The notes beneath the pieces were generated by a model. That model did no database searches. It was not told the origin of the DNA and worked only from the letters and a program-made list of their open reading frames with translations. From contig CAMWVQ010000005.1 in assembly GCA_947177635.1 (NCBI GenBank), forward strand, positions 1 to 64,000: a stretch of DNA of 64,000 nt, read 5' to 3'. This document shows, one piece after another, positions 20,565-28,311 of this stretch; within the stretch, counting starts at the first letter, position 1, and every line of letters begins with the position of its first letter. This DNA is from an uncultured Porphyromonadaceae bacterium (GTDB lineage Bacteria > Bacteroidota > Bacteroidia > Bacteroidales > Muribaculaceae). Both the position numbers and the translations under genes were made by a program.

Positions 20565-20747
20565 AGTAACTGTTCAAAATTATTTTATATTAACCGGTCA
20601 TCTTATTTCAATGTTTCTTCGGCAAAATTTTTGAATCTTTTCCTCTCTTCATCAGTCGTGTAGCTCGCTACACTCCCTCTTCATAGAGAAAAATCTTCTA
20701 AAAATTTCACTCGAACAAACATTAAAATAATTTCGACCAGTTACTTA
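20565..20747. repeat. MITE/REP-like long imperfect palindrome, copy 1 (full-length form)
   Basis: Starts AGTAACTGTTCAAAATTATTTTATATTAACCGGTCATCTTATTTCAATGTTT (identical to copy 2) and ends CTCGAACAAACATTAAAATAATTTCGACCAGTTACTTA; centre GTGTAGC-TC-GCTACAC. Confidence 0.9.
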
Positions 20748-20777
20748 TATCTTTTTAGTGGGATGTTACGGACTGGT

Positions 20778-21959
20778 TCAATGGGAGTGGGAATGCCCTT
20801 CAGGCACCGCGCCGGATGTCTCGGCAAGCCTGACGAATGTCATACCCTTGCTGACCACCAGTTCGCCGGGCTGCAGACCGGAAATGATTTCCCGTCTCCG
20901 GCCATCAGTCTGCCCAATCGCAACGGGTCGTTTCTCATAATGCCCCGTGGCCTTCTCCACATAAACGAAATATTTGCCCTGCTGCTCGCTCACCGCCGAT
21001 TCGGCTACGGACAGGACGCCTTGGCGTGTTGAGCCGAGAAGATACACCTCACAGTATGTGCCGTTGATTACCTCCCCTTTACCTTTAGGGAGAGTGAAAT
21101 ACACCGGGATATAGCCCCCTGTGGCCGACGAGACCGAACGGGAGGAAATCATCTTCCCTCCGGAAGCGATTACATCTATGACCTCATCGGAATAGGCCGG
21201 GCGGAAACGCGCCCCGGTGATTCCCGCCAGTCGGGATGCGGAACTTTCAGGCAAATCGGCCCGCAGGGTCAGCGCATTGTTGGAGGATATGGTGGCGATA
21301 GTCTGCCCGGCATCGACAAACTGGCCGTCAACAACATCAATCGACGTTATCACCCCGCTTACAGGTGCGGTGGCCGACGTAGACGCGCCGGAAGCTGCTC
21401 CCCCCATCGCCACGCGTGTCTCCTCCACCCTCTGCAAGGCGGCGTTGTAGTCGCGGGTCGATACGATTCCCTCCTTGTGAAGCGGGGTCAGGCGGTCAAG
21501 CTCTCGTTTTGCGGCCTGATACGCCACCCTCGCCGACTCGTTGGGGTCGCCCCCGCTCATCCCACGGGCAGAGACCGTTGCGATTGACCTCCCGGCAGAG
21601 ACCGACATGCCCGCCGATATTCCGGGGGAGAGCCTGACGATTCCCCCCTGACGGGCGGCAACCGCCCCCTCCGAACCGGGCATGGCTGAAATCTCGCCGG
21701 AGACCTTCAGCGTCTCGGAAAACTCCCCGGGCCTTACGGTATCAGCCTCCACCACGAGTTTTTCAAGCTGGTGCGGCGTAAGCACAATCAGCCCCTCGTC
21801 ATCGTGGTCATCGGCTTGAGCCGGCTGGTGGTCGTGCGGTTCGTGGTCATGGCCTTCGTGGCCTGTATGGTCGGAATGGTCGCCTGAACATGCTCCAAGC
21901 ATGAACAGCAAACCCGCCGCCGGGACAATCCTGCGCAGATAACGCATCTTATTACACAT
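20778..21959 (-). CDS. Efflux RND transporter periplasmic adaptor (CusB/CzcB-like) with His-rich N- and C-termini
   Basis: CSGDHSDHTGHEGHDHEPHDHQPAQADDHDDEG; biotinyl-lipoyl-like and barrel segments; C-term VPEGHSHSH. Start MCNKMRYLRRIVPAAGLLF (21959 or 21947). Confidence 0.9.
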   Translation of the reverse strand: MCNKMRYLRRIVPAAGLLFMLGACSGDHSDHTGHEGHDHEPHDHQPAQADDHDDEGLIVLTPHQLEKLVVEADTVRPGEFSETLKVSGEISAMPGSEGAVAARQGGIVRLSPGISAGMSVSAGRSIATVSARGMSGGDPNESARVAYQAAKRELDRLTPLHKEGIVSTRDYNAALQRVEETRVAMGGAASGASTSATAPVSGVITSIDVVDGQFVDAGQTIATISSNNALTLRADLPESSASRLAGITGARFRPAYSDEVIDVIASGGKMISSRSVSSATGGYIPVYFTLPKGKGEVINGTYCEVYLLGSTRQGVLSVAESAVSEQQGKYFVYVEKATGHYEKRPVAIGQTDGRRREIISGLQPGELVVSKGMTFVRLAETSGAVPEGHSHSH

Positions 21960-22050
21960 AGACAGAAGATATATAGAAGTGGTCAGATTAATCATACCGC
22001 AAAGTTAGCGAGTATGCCCATCTCGTGGATTAAATTATTTCGGGATAAAA

Positions 22051-22081
22051 TTGCATCTTTCCGAGAGGTTGACTAATTTTG
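22051..22081 (+). promoter_or_regulatory. Bacteroidetes-type promoter for rmuC (TTG-N20-TAATTTTG)
   Basis: TTG 22051-22053 and TAATTTTG 22074-22081, about 30 bp before the rmuC ATG. Confidence 0.6.
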
Positions 22082-22110
22082 TATGAAACATCCACCGTAT
22101 AGACTCATTT

Positions 22111-23493
22111 ATGATTACCGTAATCGCCATCATAGCCTCCCTGGCCGCAATCGTGTTGCTGATATTGCTGATGAAGACCCGCGAGGAGATAGCCCGGCGG
22201 GAGAACGAGACAATAAGCCGCCTGGCCGCCCAAAGGGAGGAGTCAACCCTCAGGGAAGCGTCACTCCGCCAGGAAGCATCTCTCCGCGAGGCCGACCTCA
22301 AGGAACTTGCCTCCAGACGAGAAGCCGAACTGACAGGCGAGAACGCGAGGCTTGCCGCCGAAATCTCATCGCTGCGCACCGCCGCCGAAGCTTTGCGCGA
22401 ACAGATCAGGGGGAAGGAGAAGCAACTGGAGGAGAACCGCGAACAGAACGCCACCCTGCTGCGCCAGCAGGAGGAGCGCTTCAAGAATCTCGCCAATGAA
22501 ATCATGGAGAGCAACTCGCGCCGTTTCAACGAGACCTCCTCGCAACGCCTCAACGACCTGCTGTCACCGCTCAAGGAGAACATCGAGAATTTCCGCAAGG
22601 TTGTCGGTGACGCCTACAACAATGAGTCTCGCGAACGATTCTCGCTCCAGAAGGAGCTGCGCGAACTGCGCGAACTGAACAAGACCATCGGCCGGGAGGC
22701 CCGCGACCTCACCCGCGCCCTCCGCTCCGACTCAAAGATGCAGGGTGACTGGGGTGAGATGATTCTCGAGAAACTCCTCGAAAAATCCGGGCTGCAGAAG
22801 GGGGTGCATTTCGACACCCAGGTTACACGCGACACCGACGGTTCGCGCCTGACCGACCCTGAGGGGAAGAGCCTGCGCGCCGATGTCGTCATCTATTACC
22901 CCGACGACCGTTGCCTTGTCATCGACTCCAAGGTTTCACTCACCAGCTTCATCGACTACATCAACCTGGCCGATGACGCGGAAGACATTGGCGGAGAACG
23001 ACGCAAGCAGGCGGCCGCCCACCACCTCGCCTCTGTCAAGGCCCACATAAACGAGCTTTCGCGCAAGAGCTACCAAGACCTCATCGGCAAGAAACGGATG
23101 GACTTCGTGATGATGTTCATCCCCAACGAAGCGGCCTACATAGCCGCCATGCAGATTGAGCCCGGACTCTGGCAGGAGGCCTACGACAAACGCGTATTGA
23201 TGGTGTCGCCAACCCAGCTCATATCCGTCCTGCGCATGCTGCGCCAGCTGTGGAAACAAGACGCCGTAAACCGCAACGTCGAGGAAATAGCCCGCCTCTC
23301 CGGACGTCTGCTCGACAAATTCACCGGCATGATGGATGCCTTCGACGATGTGGAACGACACATTTCCAACACCCAGAAAGCCTACACCACCCTACGCTCG
23401 CGACTCTCCGACGGCCCCGGCAACGTGTTCGTCACCGCCCGTAAAATCCTCGACCTCGGAGCCAAATCGACAAAGCAACTCCCCGAGAAATAG
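22111..23493 (+). CDS. rmuC: DNA recombination protein RmuC
   Basis: Long N-terminal coiled coil, then KMQGDWGEMILEKLLEKSGLQKGVHFDTQ and FVMMFIPNEAAYIAA. Confidence 0.95.
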   Translation: MITVIAIIASLAAIVLLILLMKTREEIARRENETISRLAAQREESTLREASLRQEASLREADLKELASRREAELTGENARLAAEISSLRTAAEALREQIRGKEKQLEENREQNATLLRQQEERFKNLANEIMESNSRRFNETSSQRLNDLLSPLKENIENFRKVVGDAYNNESRERFSLQKELRELRELNKTIGREARDLTRALRSDSKMQGDWGEMILEKLLEKSGLQKGVHFDTQVTRDTDGSRLTDPEGKSLRADVVIYYPDDRCLVIDSKVSLTSFIDYINLADDAEDIGGERRKQAAAHHLASVKAHINELSRKSYQDLIGKKRMDFVMMFIPNEAAYIAAMQIEPGLWQEAYDKRVLMVSPTQLISVLRMLRQLWKQDAVNRNVEEIARLSGRLLDKFTGMMDAFDDVERHISNTQKAYTTLRSRLSDGPGNVFVTARKILDLGAKSTKQLPEK

Positions 23494-23553
23494 GCCGGAG
23501 CCATCTCCCCCGGGGAGCGTGCGACATATGACGTCTAAGTCAACAGGTCCCGG

Positions 23554-24360
23554 TCAGCCCAATCTGACTTCAACACGGCGGTCAAGGGCGGGCGACTCAA
23601 AGGCGTGGGTCTCCCCCTTACCTTCCACAGAGATATGGTCACGCGCCACGCCGTGGGCGACAAGATAGTCACCGATGGCCTGCGCACGCCGCGCGCTGAG
23701 CTGCTGGTTGTAGGCGGCGTTTCCCGACTCATCCGCATAACCCGTCACCACCACGTCAGACCCGTCAGCGACAGCCTCCTCGGCAAGGTCATTCAACTGG
23801 GGATTCTCCTGTATTGCCGCCCCATCCACCGGGAAAAGACATATGACATCAGGGGTGGTGGAAGCATACGCCAGATTGTCGGCGGCTGATGCAGTGGTTG
23901 TCACACCGGCATTACCTGAATTTTCCTGACCGGTCGTGGTCGGAGTGGACTGCTGTCCGGTGGTGTCTGCTGCTACTGCGGCCTGCGTCACCACTGCCGA
24001 TTCCTGTCCGGAAACATTCTGAGCAAGATCACCGCTGCTGATTTCAACCACCTCTATCACGCCCGACCTTGCCGGCCTTGAGGTCTCCATACGGTTCGTG
24101 GCGGTCTGTTTCCCTCCATCCCTGAAATACCAGGCATCCGAGAAGAAGAAAACCAGGGCCGCCAACGCCACCGCACCGATTCCGGCGATGATGCTGCCTG
24201 TGTTGAACCCGCCGCCATACGCTCCCGCCATCGCGGCTCTGTCTCTGCTGCGACATCTCCGGCCCGTCGCAGCTACCGGCTTGTAGCCTTCGAAGCTTTC
24301 AGGGATTTCCTTCATCGGTTCGTGTCCCTCAAGCCTTTTCATTTCGTTGTTGTAATCCAT
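23554..24360 (-). CDS. OmpA family protein
   Basis: C-term ADGSDVVVTGYADESGNAAYNQQLSARRAQAIGDYLVAHGVARDHISVEGKGET; single TM segment. Confidence 0.88.
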   Translation of the reverse strand: MDYNNEMKRLEGHEPMKEIPESFEGYKPVAATGRRCRSRDRAAMAGAYGGGFNTGSIIAGIGAVALAALVFFFSDAWYFRDGGKQTATNRMETSRPARSGVIEVVEISSGDLAQNVSGQESAVVTQAAVAADTTGQQSTPTTTGQENSGNAGVTTTASAADNLAYASTTPDVICLFPVDGAAIQENPQLNDLAEEAVADGSDVVVTGYADESGNAAYNQQLSARRAQAIGDYLVAHGVARDHISVEGKGETHAFESPALDRRVEVRLG

Positions 24361-24818
24361 AACAATTATGATTAAGAGGCGAATAATTTACATTAAAACA
24401 CCTCCCGTCACATCATTGTTAGCAACCAAAGCGTTAAAAATTCCCTACTTGTCACTATCCTTTCCTCCTACAGATTCTCGCAATCATTACTATACTATGT
24501 TGTATCCCTCGGCTGGATTCTTCCTGTAAACAATGATAAATCATATCGCCGGATCACCAACATAATAGTGTAATGATACGCAATGAGGAGACCAATCTCC
24601 AAACATTACAGCCGGAATAATATTGAAAGATGTTGACTTATATTGATAACTGATATTTAAATATTTACAATCTCCAATTTCATATAAATACCATTTCCCT
24701 ATAAATTCTTCAGGCCATTTGATTGAATCTGCAAAATACACAAATACACAGCCAATCGAGAATGAGACGCGTACAGCCTGCCTGATACGGCTCCACCATA
24801 GGTGAGGACCGGATAAAG

Positions 24819-24851
24819 AAAGAGCCGCGGCCCTGAGGACTGCGGCTCTTT
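24819..24851 (-). terminator. Intrinsic terminator downstream of tRNA-Ser
   Basis: AAAGAGCCGC ... GCGGCTCTTT immediately 3' of the tRNA on the minus strand. Confidence 0.75.
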
Positions 24852-24858
24852 GTCGAAG

Positions 24859-24945
24859 CGGAAGGGACGAGATTCGAACTCGTGGTAGGATTGCTCCTAC
24901 GTCAGTTTAGCAAACTGGTGGTTTCAGCCACTCACCCACCCTTCC
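24859..24945 (-). tRNA. tRNA-Ser(GCT)
   Basis: Reverse complement GGAAGGGTGGGTGAGTGGCTGAAACCACCAGTTTGCTAAACTG...CACGAGTTCGAATCTCGTCCCTTCC; anticodon GCT, long variable arm. Confidence 0.93.
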
Positions 24946-25109
24946 GGGTCAAATGCGGTGCAAAGTTAAGAATAATGTTTTAATTCCGCAAGTTTTTCGG
25001 CGATTTTTTTATTTCGCTGAACCCTCCCTCATTTGATGGCGTCTAAAGCCTGTAATCTTTATTTCAACTATTTAACCCAAAGTTCAATAATCAGGATTAT
25101 GTTCCTAAT

Positions 25110-25707
25110 CCCCGCAAAACCTGTGATATTTCCGGTCTGTATAGCCATCGCCTCTTCGATGCCCCCTCTTTGGCCCACGATCCGACGCTCCACGCCAAGG
25201 ACACGCAACCGCCCCTGACCGACTCCCTTCCGGAGGTGTCGCTGAAGGAGGTCTCAGTCGTCGCCAACCGCCGGAATCCGTTTATCGAGGTGGCGAAAAT
25301 CGACATCGACCCCGGCAGCGGACTGACATCGGCACTTACGCTCTCGGCGACATCAGCGAAAGCGCGCTGTGGGCATACGGGGGAATCGAGATGAACCTCG
25401 GCAAATGGATGATAAACCTGGCTGTAAGGGTCGACTGGTTCCAGTTCAGCTACGCCGACAAGACAGCCACAAAGTATTCCGACCCAAACAAACATCACCA
25501 TATTTCATCGTCGACATCAGCGGTTCCTTCACCTGGAAGAAGTTCACTTTCGGGCTCGCGGTCGAAAACCTTTTCAACACCAAATGGCGCGAGGCCCAGT
25601 TCGCCACCGAGACCTTGATTCCGGGAGACTCCCAGCCTGTGACCGACATCTGTTTCACCCCCGGCACCCCCTTCTCCCTGCGCGGTTCGGTGGCCTTCAA
25701 ATTTTGA
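25110..25707 (+). pseudogene. Decayed, internally deleted TonB-dependent receptor
   Basis: N-terminal remnant (DSLPEVSLKEVSVVANRRNPFIEVAKIDIDPGSGLTS), then ALWAYGGIEMNLGKWMINLAVRVDWFQFSYADK in another frame, then YFIVDISGSFTWKKFTFGLAVENLFNTKWREAQF...FSLRGSVAFKF in a third frame. Confidence 0.8.
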
Positions 25708-25753
25708 AAAATATGTCGTAAAACATATGATTTCACCCGCGACATCCTCTTGA

Positions 25754-25823
25754 TTAACCCATTTTAACAAACTGCCGAAAATCGCCCTCCTGAGCTGTCA
25801 GAAGGGCGATTTTAATGGGTTAA
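25754..25823. terminator. Strong intrinsic terminator (nested inverted repeats)
   Basis: TTAACCCATT/AATGGGTTAA outer arms and AAAATCGCCCT/AGGGCGATTTT inner arms. Confidence 0.75.
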
Positions 25824-25856
25824 AAATCGTAAATTGGTGATAGCTAACGGACTAAA

Positions 25857-25888
25857 TTTGGCCATATGGCGTTTTTTTCGTAACTTTG
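25857..25888 (+). promoter_or_regulatory. Bacteroidetes-type promoter (TTTG-N20-TAACTTTG)
   Basis: TTTG 25857-25860, TAACTTTG 25881-25888. Confidence 0.75.
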
Positions 25889-25909
25889 CAAACGAAAGAG
25901 TAAATAAGA

Positions 25910-26005
25910 GGGTGTCGCAGAGGCGACATCCAGGCCGAAAATCGGCAAGGAAACCGACCGGGAATTTTCCCACAGAAATATGTTGTGCAACATACCGGTT
26001 TCCTT
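25910..26005 (+). promoter_or_regulatory. Structured 5' leader RNA (four helices) upstream of a thioredoxin-fold gene
   Basis: GGGTGTCGC-AGAG-GCGACATCC; GCCGA-AAA-TCGGC; long-range AAGGAAACCG/CGGTTTCCTT enclosing GGGAATTTTCCC and TATGTTGTGCAACATA. Confidence 0.6.
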
Positions 26006-26029
26006 AATTATGAACCTCAACAAAATGTA

Positions 26030-26608
26030 ATGAAGAAGACAATGATTCTCATTGCCGCCTTCGCCATTTTGTTTACCTCGCTCTCAGCCGCAGTTGACGA
26101 CCGCCGCGTGGCGGCCTACGGCAAGGAGGCTCCCGCAGTCGTTGTCGAGCGCAACGGCGCGCGCCAGGCTCTCGAAGCCTTGCGAGGTAAATGGGTCGTG
26201 CTCTCGTTCTGGTCAACCACCGACCCCGTGTCGCGTCTGACCCAGAACAGAATCGCCTCGATTGTGAAATCAGCCACCGGCGACGACTCCAATGGCAATA
26301 ACGGCAATGACGCTGAAATTGAATTCAAGACTCCTGCCGGAGTCTATTCTCTCGGCAACAAAACCAAAGTAGAAGTATTGTCGGTCAATTTCGACCAATC
26401 AGAGCCTCTGATGAATGAAATCATCAGTCTCGACAACCTTCTTGAGAGCTCGCAGACGAGGGTAAAATCCAAAGAGGAAATCAAACGCCTTTGCGACGCT
26501 TTTGAAATGAACAGCGGCCTGCGGTCATTCATCATCGACCCGGAAGGGAAACTTGTGATGGCCGACCCCGACGAGGAGACCTTACGCAAGCTGCTCGCCT
26601 CCCGCTGA
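26030..26608 (+). CDS. Secreted thioredoxin-fold (redoxin-like) protein lacking CXXC
   Basis: MKKTMILIAAFAILFTSLSAA signal peptide; GKEAPAVVVE...LRGKWVVLSFWSTTDPVSRLTQNRI aligns with TlpA-like FWATWCxPC but has no cysteines there. Confidence 0.65.
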   Translation: MKKTMILIAAFAILFTSLSAAVDDRRVAAYGKEAPAVVVERNGARQALEALRGKWVVLSFWSTTDPVSRLTQNRIASIVKSATGDDSNGNNGNDAEIEFKTPAGVYSLGNKTKVEVLSVNFDQSEPLMNEIISLDNLLESSQTRVKSKEEIKRLCDAFEMNSGLRSFIIDPEGKLVMADPDEETLRKLLASR

Positions 26609-26637
26609 AAACAATGAACATTCATTCCCATCAGAAA

Positions 26638-26680
26638 AACCTGCCCCCAGGCCTTGAGCCGGGCGACAGGTTCTTTTTTT
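26638..26680 (+). terminator. Intrinsic terminator
   Basis: AACCTG...CAGGTT stem followed by cttttttttt. Confidence 0.65.
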
Positions 26681-26784
26681 TGCCCCGCCACATCCCTCAT
26701 CCAGAAACCATTTCCTCCCGGCGGGGTTTATATTAAGAAAGGCGACCGACTCAACCGGGCGCCCTCACAACACAGTCTTACAAC

Positions 26785-28311
26785 ATGAGGGAAGCAGACA
26801 GACAGGAAGACACATCCGGCAACAAGAGCCGCATGAATCCGGATAGGAACCGAATCGGACGGTTCCTCCAGGATTTCCTGTACCCTCCCGTGAAGAGGGA
26901 CGATGTCACAGGTTACGGACAGTCTCTTGCCCAACGCTACCGGGGCATCTCACCTGGAGAGAGGAAACGGCTAACCGACCGCGACCTCGGAGCCGCGCAA
27001 TTGATGGCCGTGGCCATGTTGGCCGGTATTCTCGCCGGGTTGGCCGCGGCATTGCTCAAGTGGGGCATCGCGGTTTTCAGCAAATTCGTGACCGGTTGCT
27101 TCAATGCCGACGGGCCCAACTGGTGGCTGATTCTGCTTCCGGTCGCCGGACTGTTGCTTGTCGGGATATACCAGCGCTACATAATCCACCACCAGATTTC
27201 CCACGGGGATGACCGCCTGCGCAATGATTTCCGTCTCAACCGCTGTTACCTGCGGGTATCGACCACTTACAACCCGATTATCGCTTGTATCCTGACTCTC
27301 GGCTTCGGAGGCTCGGCCGGTTCGGAAGGGCCTGTCGCATACTCGGGGGCAGCAATCGGCAGCAATATCGCCGCGCTGTTCAGAATCTCACCCGCAAAGG
27401 TCAGGATGCTCACCGCGATAGGAGCGGGAGCAGGCATCGCCGGCATCTTCAAGGCCCCTGTCGGCGGTGTGCTGTTCACCATCGAAGTGCTCGGCATCGA
27501 GCTGACCACGGTTGCCGTAGGCGCACTATTCGTGGCCTGTGTCTCCTCTGCCACCGTCGCTTACTATCTCTCGGGATGCACCTCTGACATCCCCTTCAAC
27601 GACGCCACTCCCCTCTCTTTCGAACACTTCCCGCTGCTGATTCTCTTCGGGATAGTCTGCGGGCTATATTCCTCATATTACGCCTCTTCTATGAGAGCCG
27701 TCGCGCGGTGGCTTGGCCGTGTCCGGAATCCTTGGGTGAAAAACATCATTGCCGGACTGTCGGTCGGCATCCTGGTCTTCCTGTTTCCCCCGCTGTACGG
27801 CGAGGGCTATGGACTCGGCGCGCACCTCCTCGACGGACAATGGGACAATCTTCTTACAGGAGGGATACTGAGCGGGAAGGAGATTACACCGGCAATCCTG
27901 CTCATCGGGGCCGCAGGCATTATGGCTGTGAAAGGATTGGCCACGGCCGCGACAAACGACGGTGGCGGTGTCGCCGGAGACTTCGCCCCCACGATCATGA
28001 TCGGCAGTGTGACAGGCTTCTTTTACGCCACCCTGCTCGACAACTATTGCGGCATGTCGCTTCCAGTCTCTGACTATGTCTTCATGGGGATGGCCGGGAT
28101 ACTCGCCGGCGCCGTCAGGGCCCCGCTGATGGCTATGTTCCTCGTAACGGAAATGGCGACCATCGGCTACGGGCAGTTCATGCCAGTAGCGATAGTCGCC
28201 AGTTTATCCTACCTTACGGTATGCGCTGTGAAGTTTATCGGCCGGAAGTGGTCACAAGATTCTCCACACGGCGGTTGTAAAGCTCCTCGCCGAGAAGGTC
28301 CTCAAGGGTGA
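26785..28311 (+). CDS. CLC-family chloride channel protein
   Basis: FGGSAGSEGPVAYSGAAIGSNIA, GAGAGIAGIFKAPVGGVLFTIEVL, MAGILAGAVRAPLMAMFLVTEM. Confidence 0.93.
   Translation: MREADRQEDTSGNKSRMNPDRNRIGRFLQDFLYPPVKRDDVTGYGQSLAQRYRGISPGERKRLTDRDLGAAQLMAVAMLAGILAGLAAALLKWGIAVFSKFVTGCFNADGPNWWLILLPVAGLLLVGIYQRYIIHHQISHGDDRLRNDFRLNRCYLRVSTTYNPIIACILTLGFGGSAGSEGPVAYSGAAIGSNIAALFRISPAKVRMLTAIGAGAGIAGIFKAPVGGVLFTIEVLGIELTTVAVGALFVACVSSATVAYYLSGCTSDIPFNDATPLSFEHFPLLILFGIVCGLYSSYYASSMRAVARWLGRVRNPWVKNIIAGLSVGILVFLFPPLYGEGYGLGAHLLDGQWDNLLTGGILSGKEITPAILLIGAAGIMAVKGLATAATNDGGGVAGDFAPTIMIGSVTGFFYATLLDNYCGMSLPVSDYVFMGMAGILAGAVRAPLMAMFLVTEMATIGYGQFMPVAIVASLSYLTVCAVKFIGRKWSQDSPHGGCKAPRREGPQG

Noticed and set aside
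25910-26005. Hammerhead or other self-cleaving ribozyme
   Set aside because: No CUGAUGA core or matching GAAA/NUH arrangement; hairpins do not fit the known ribozyme layouts I could recall.
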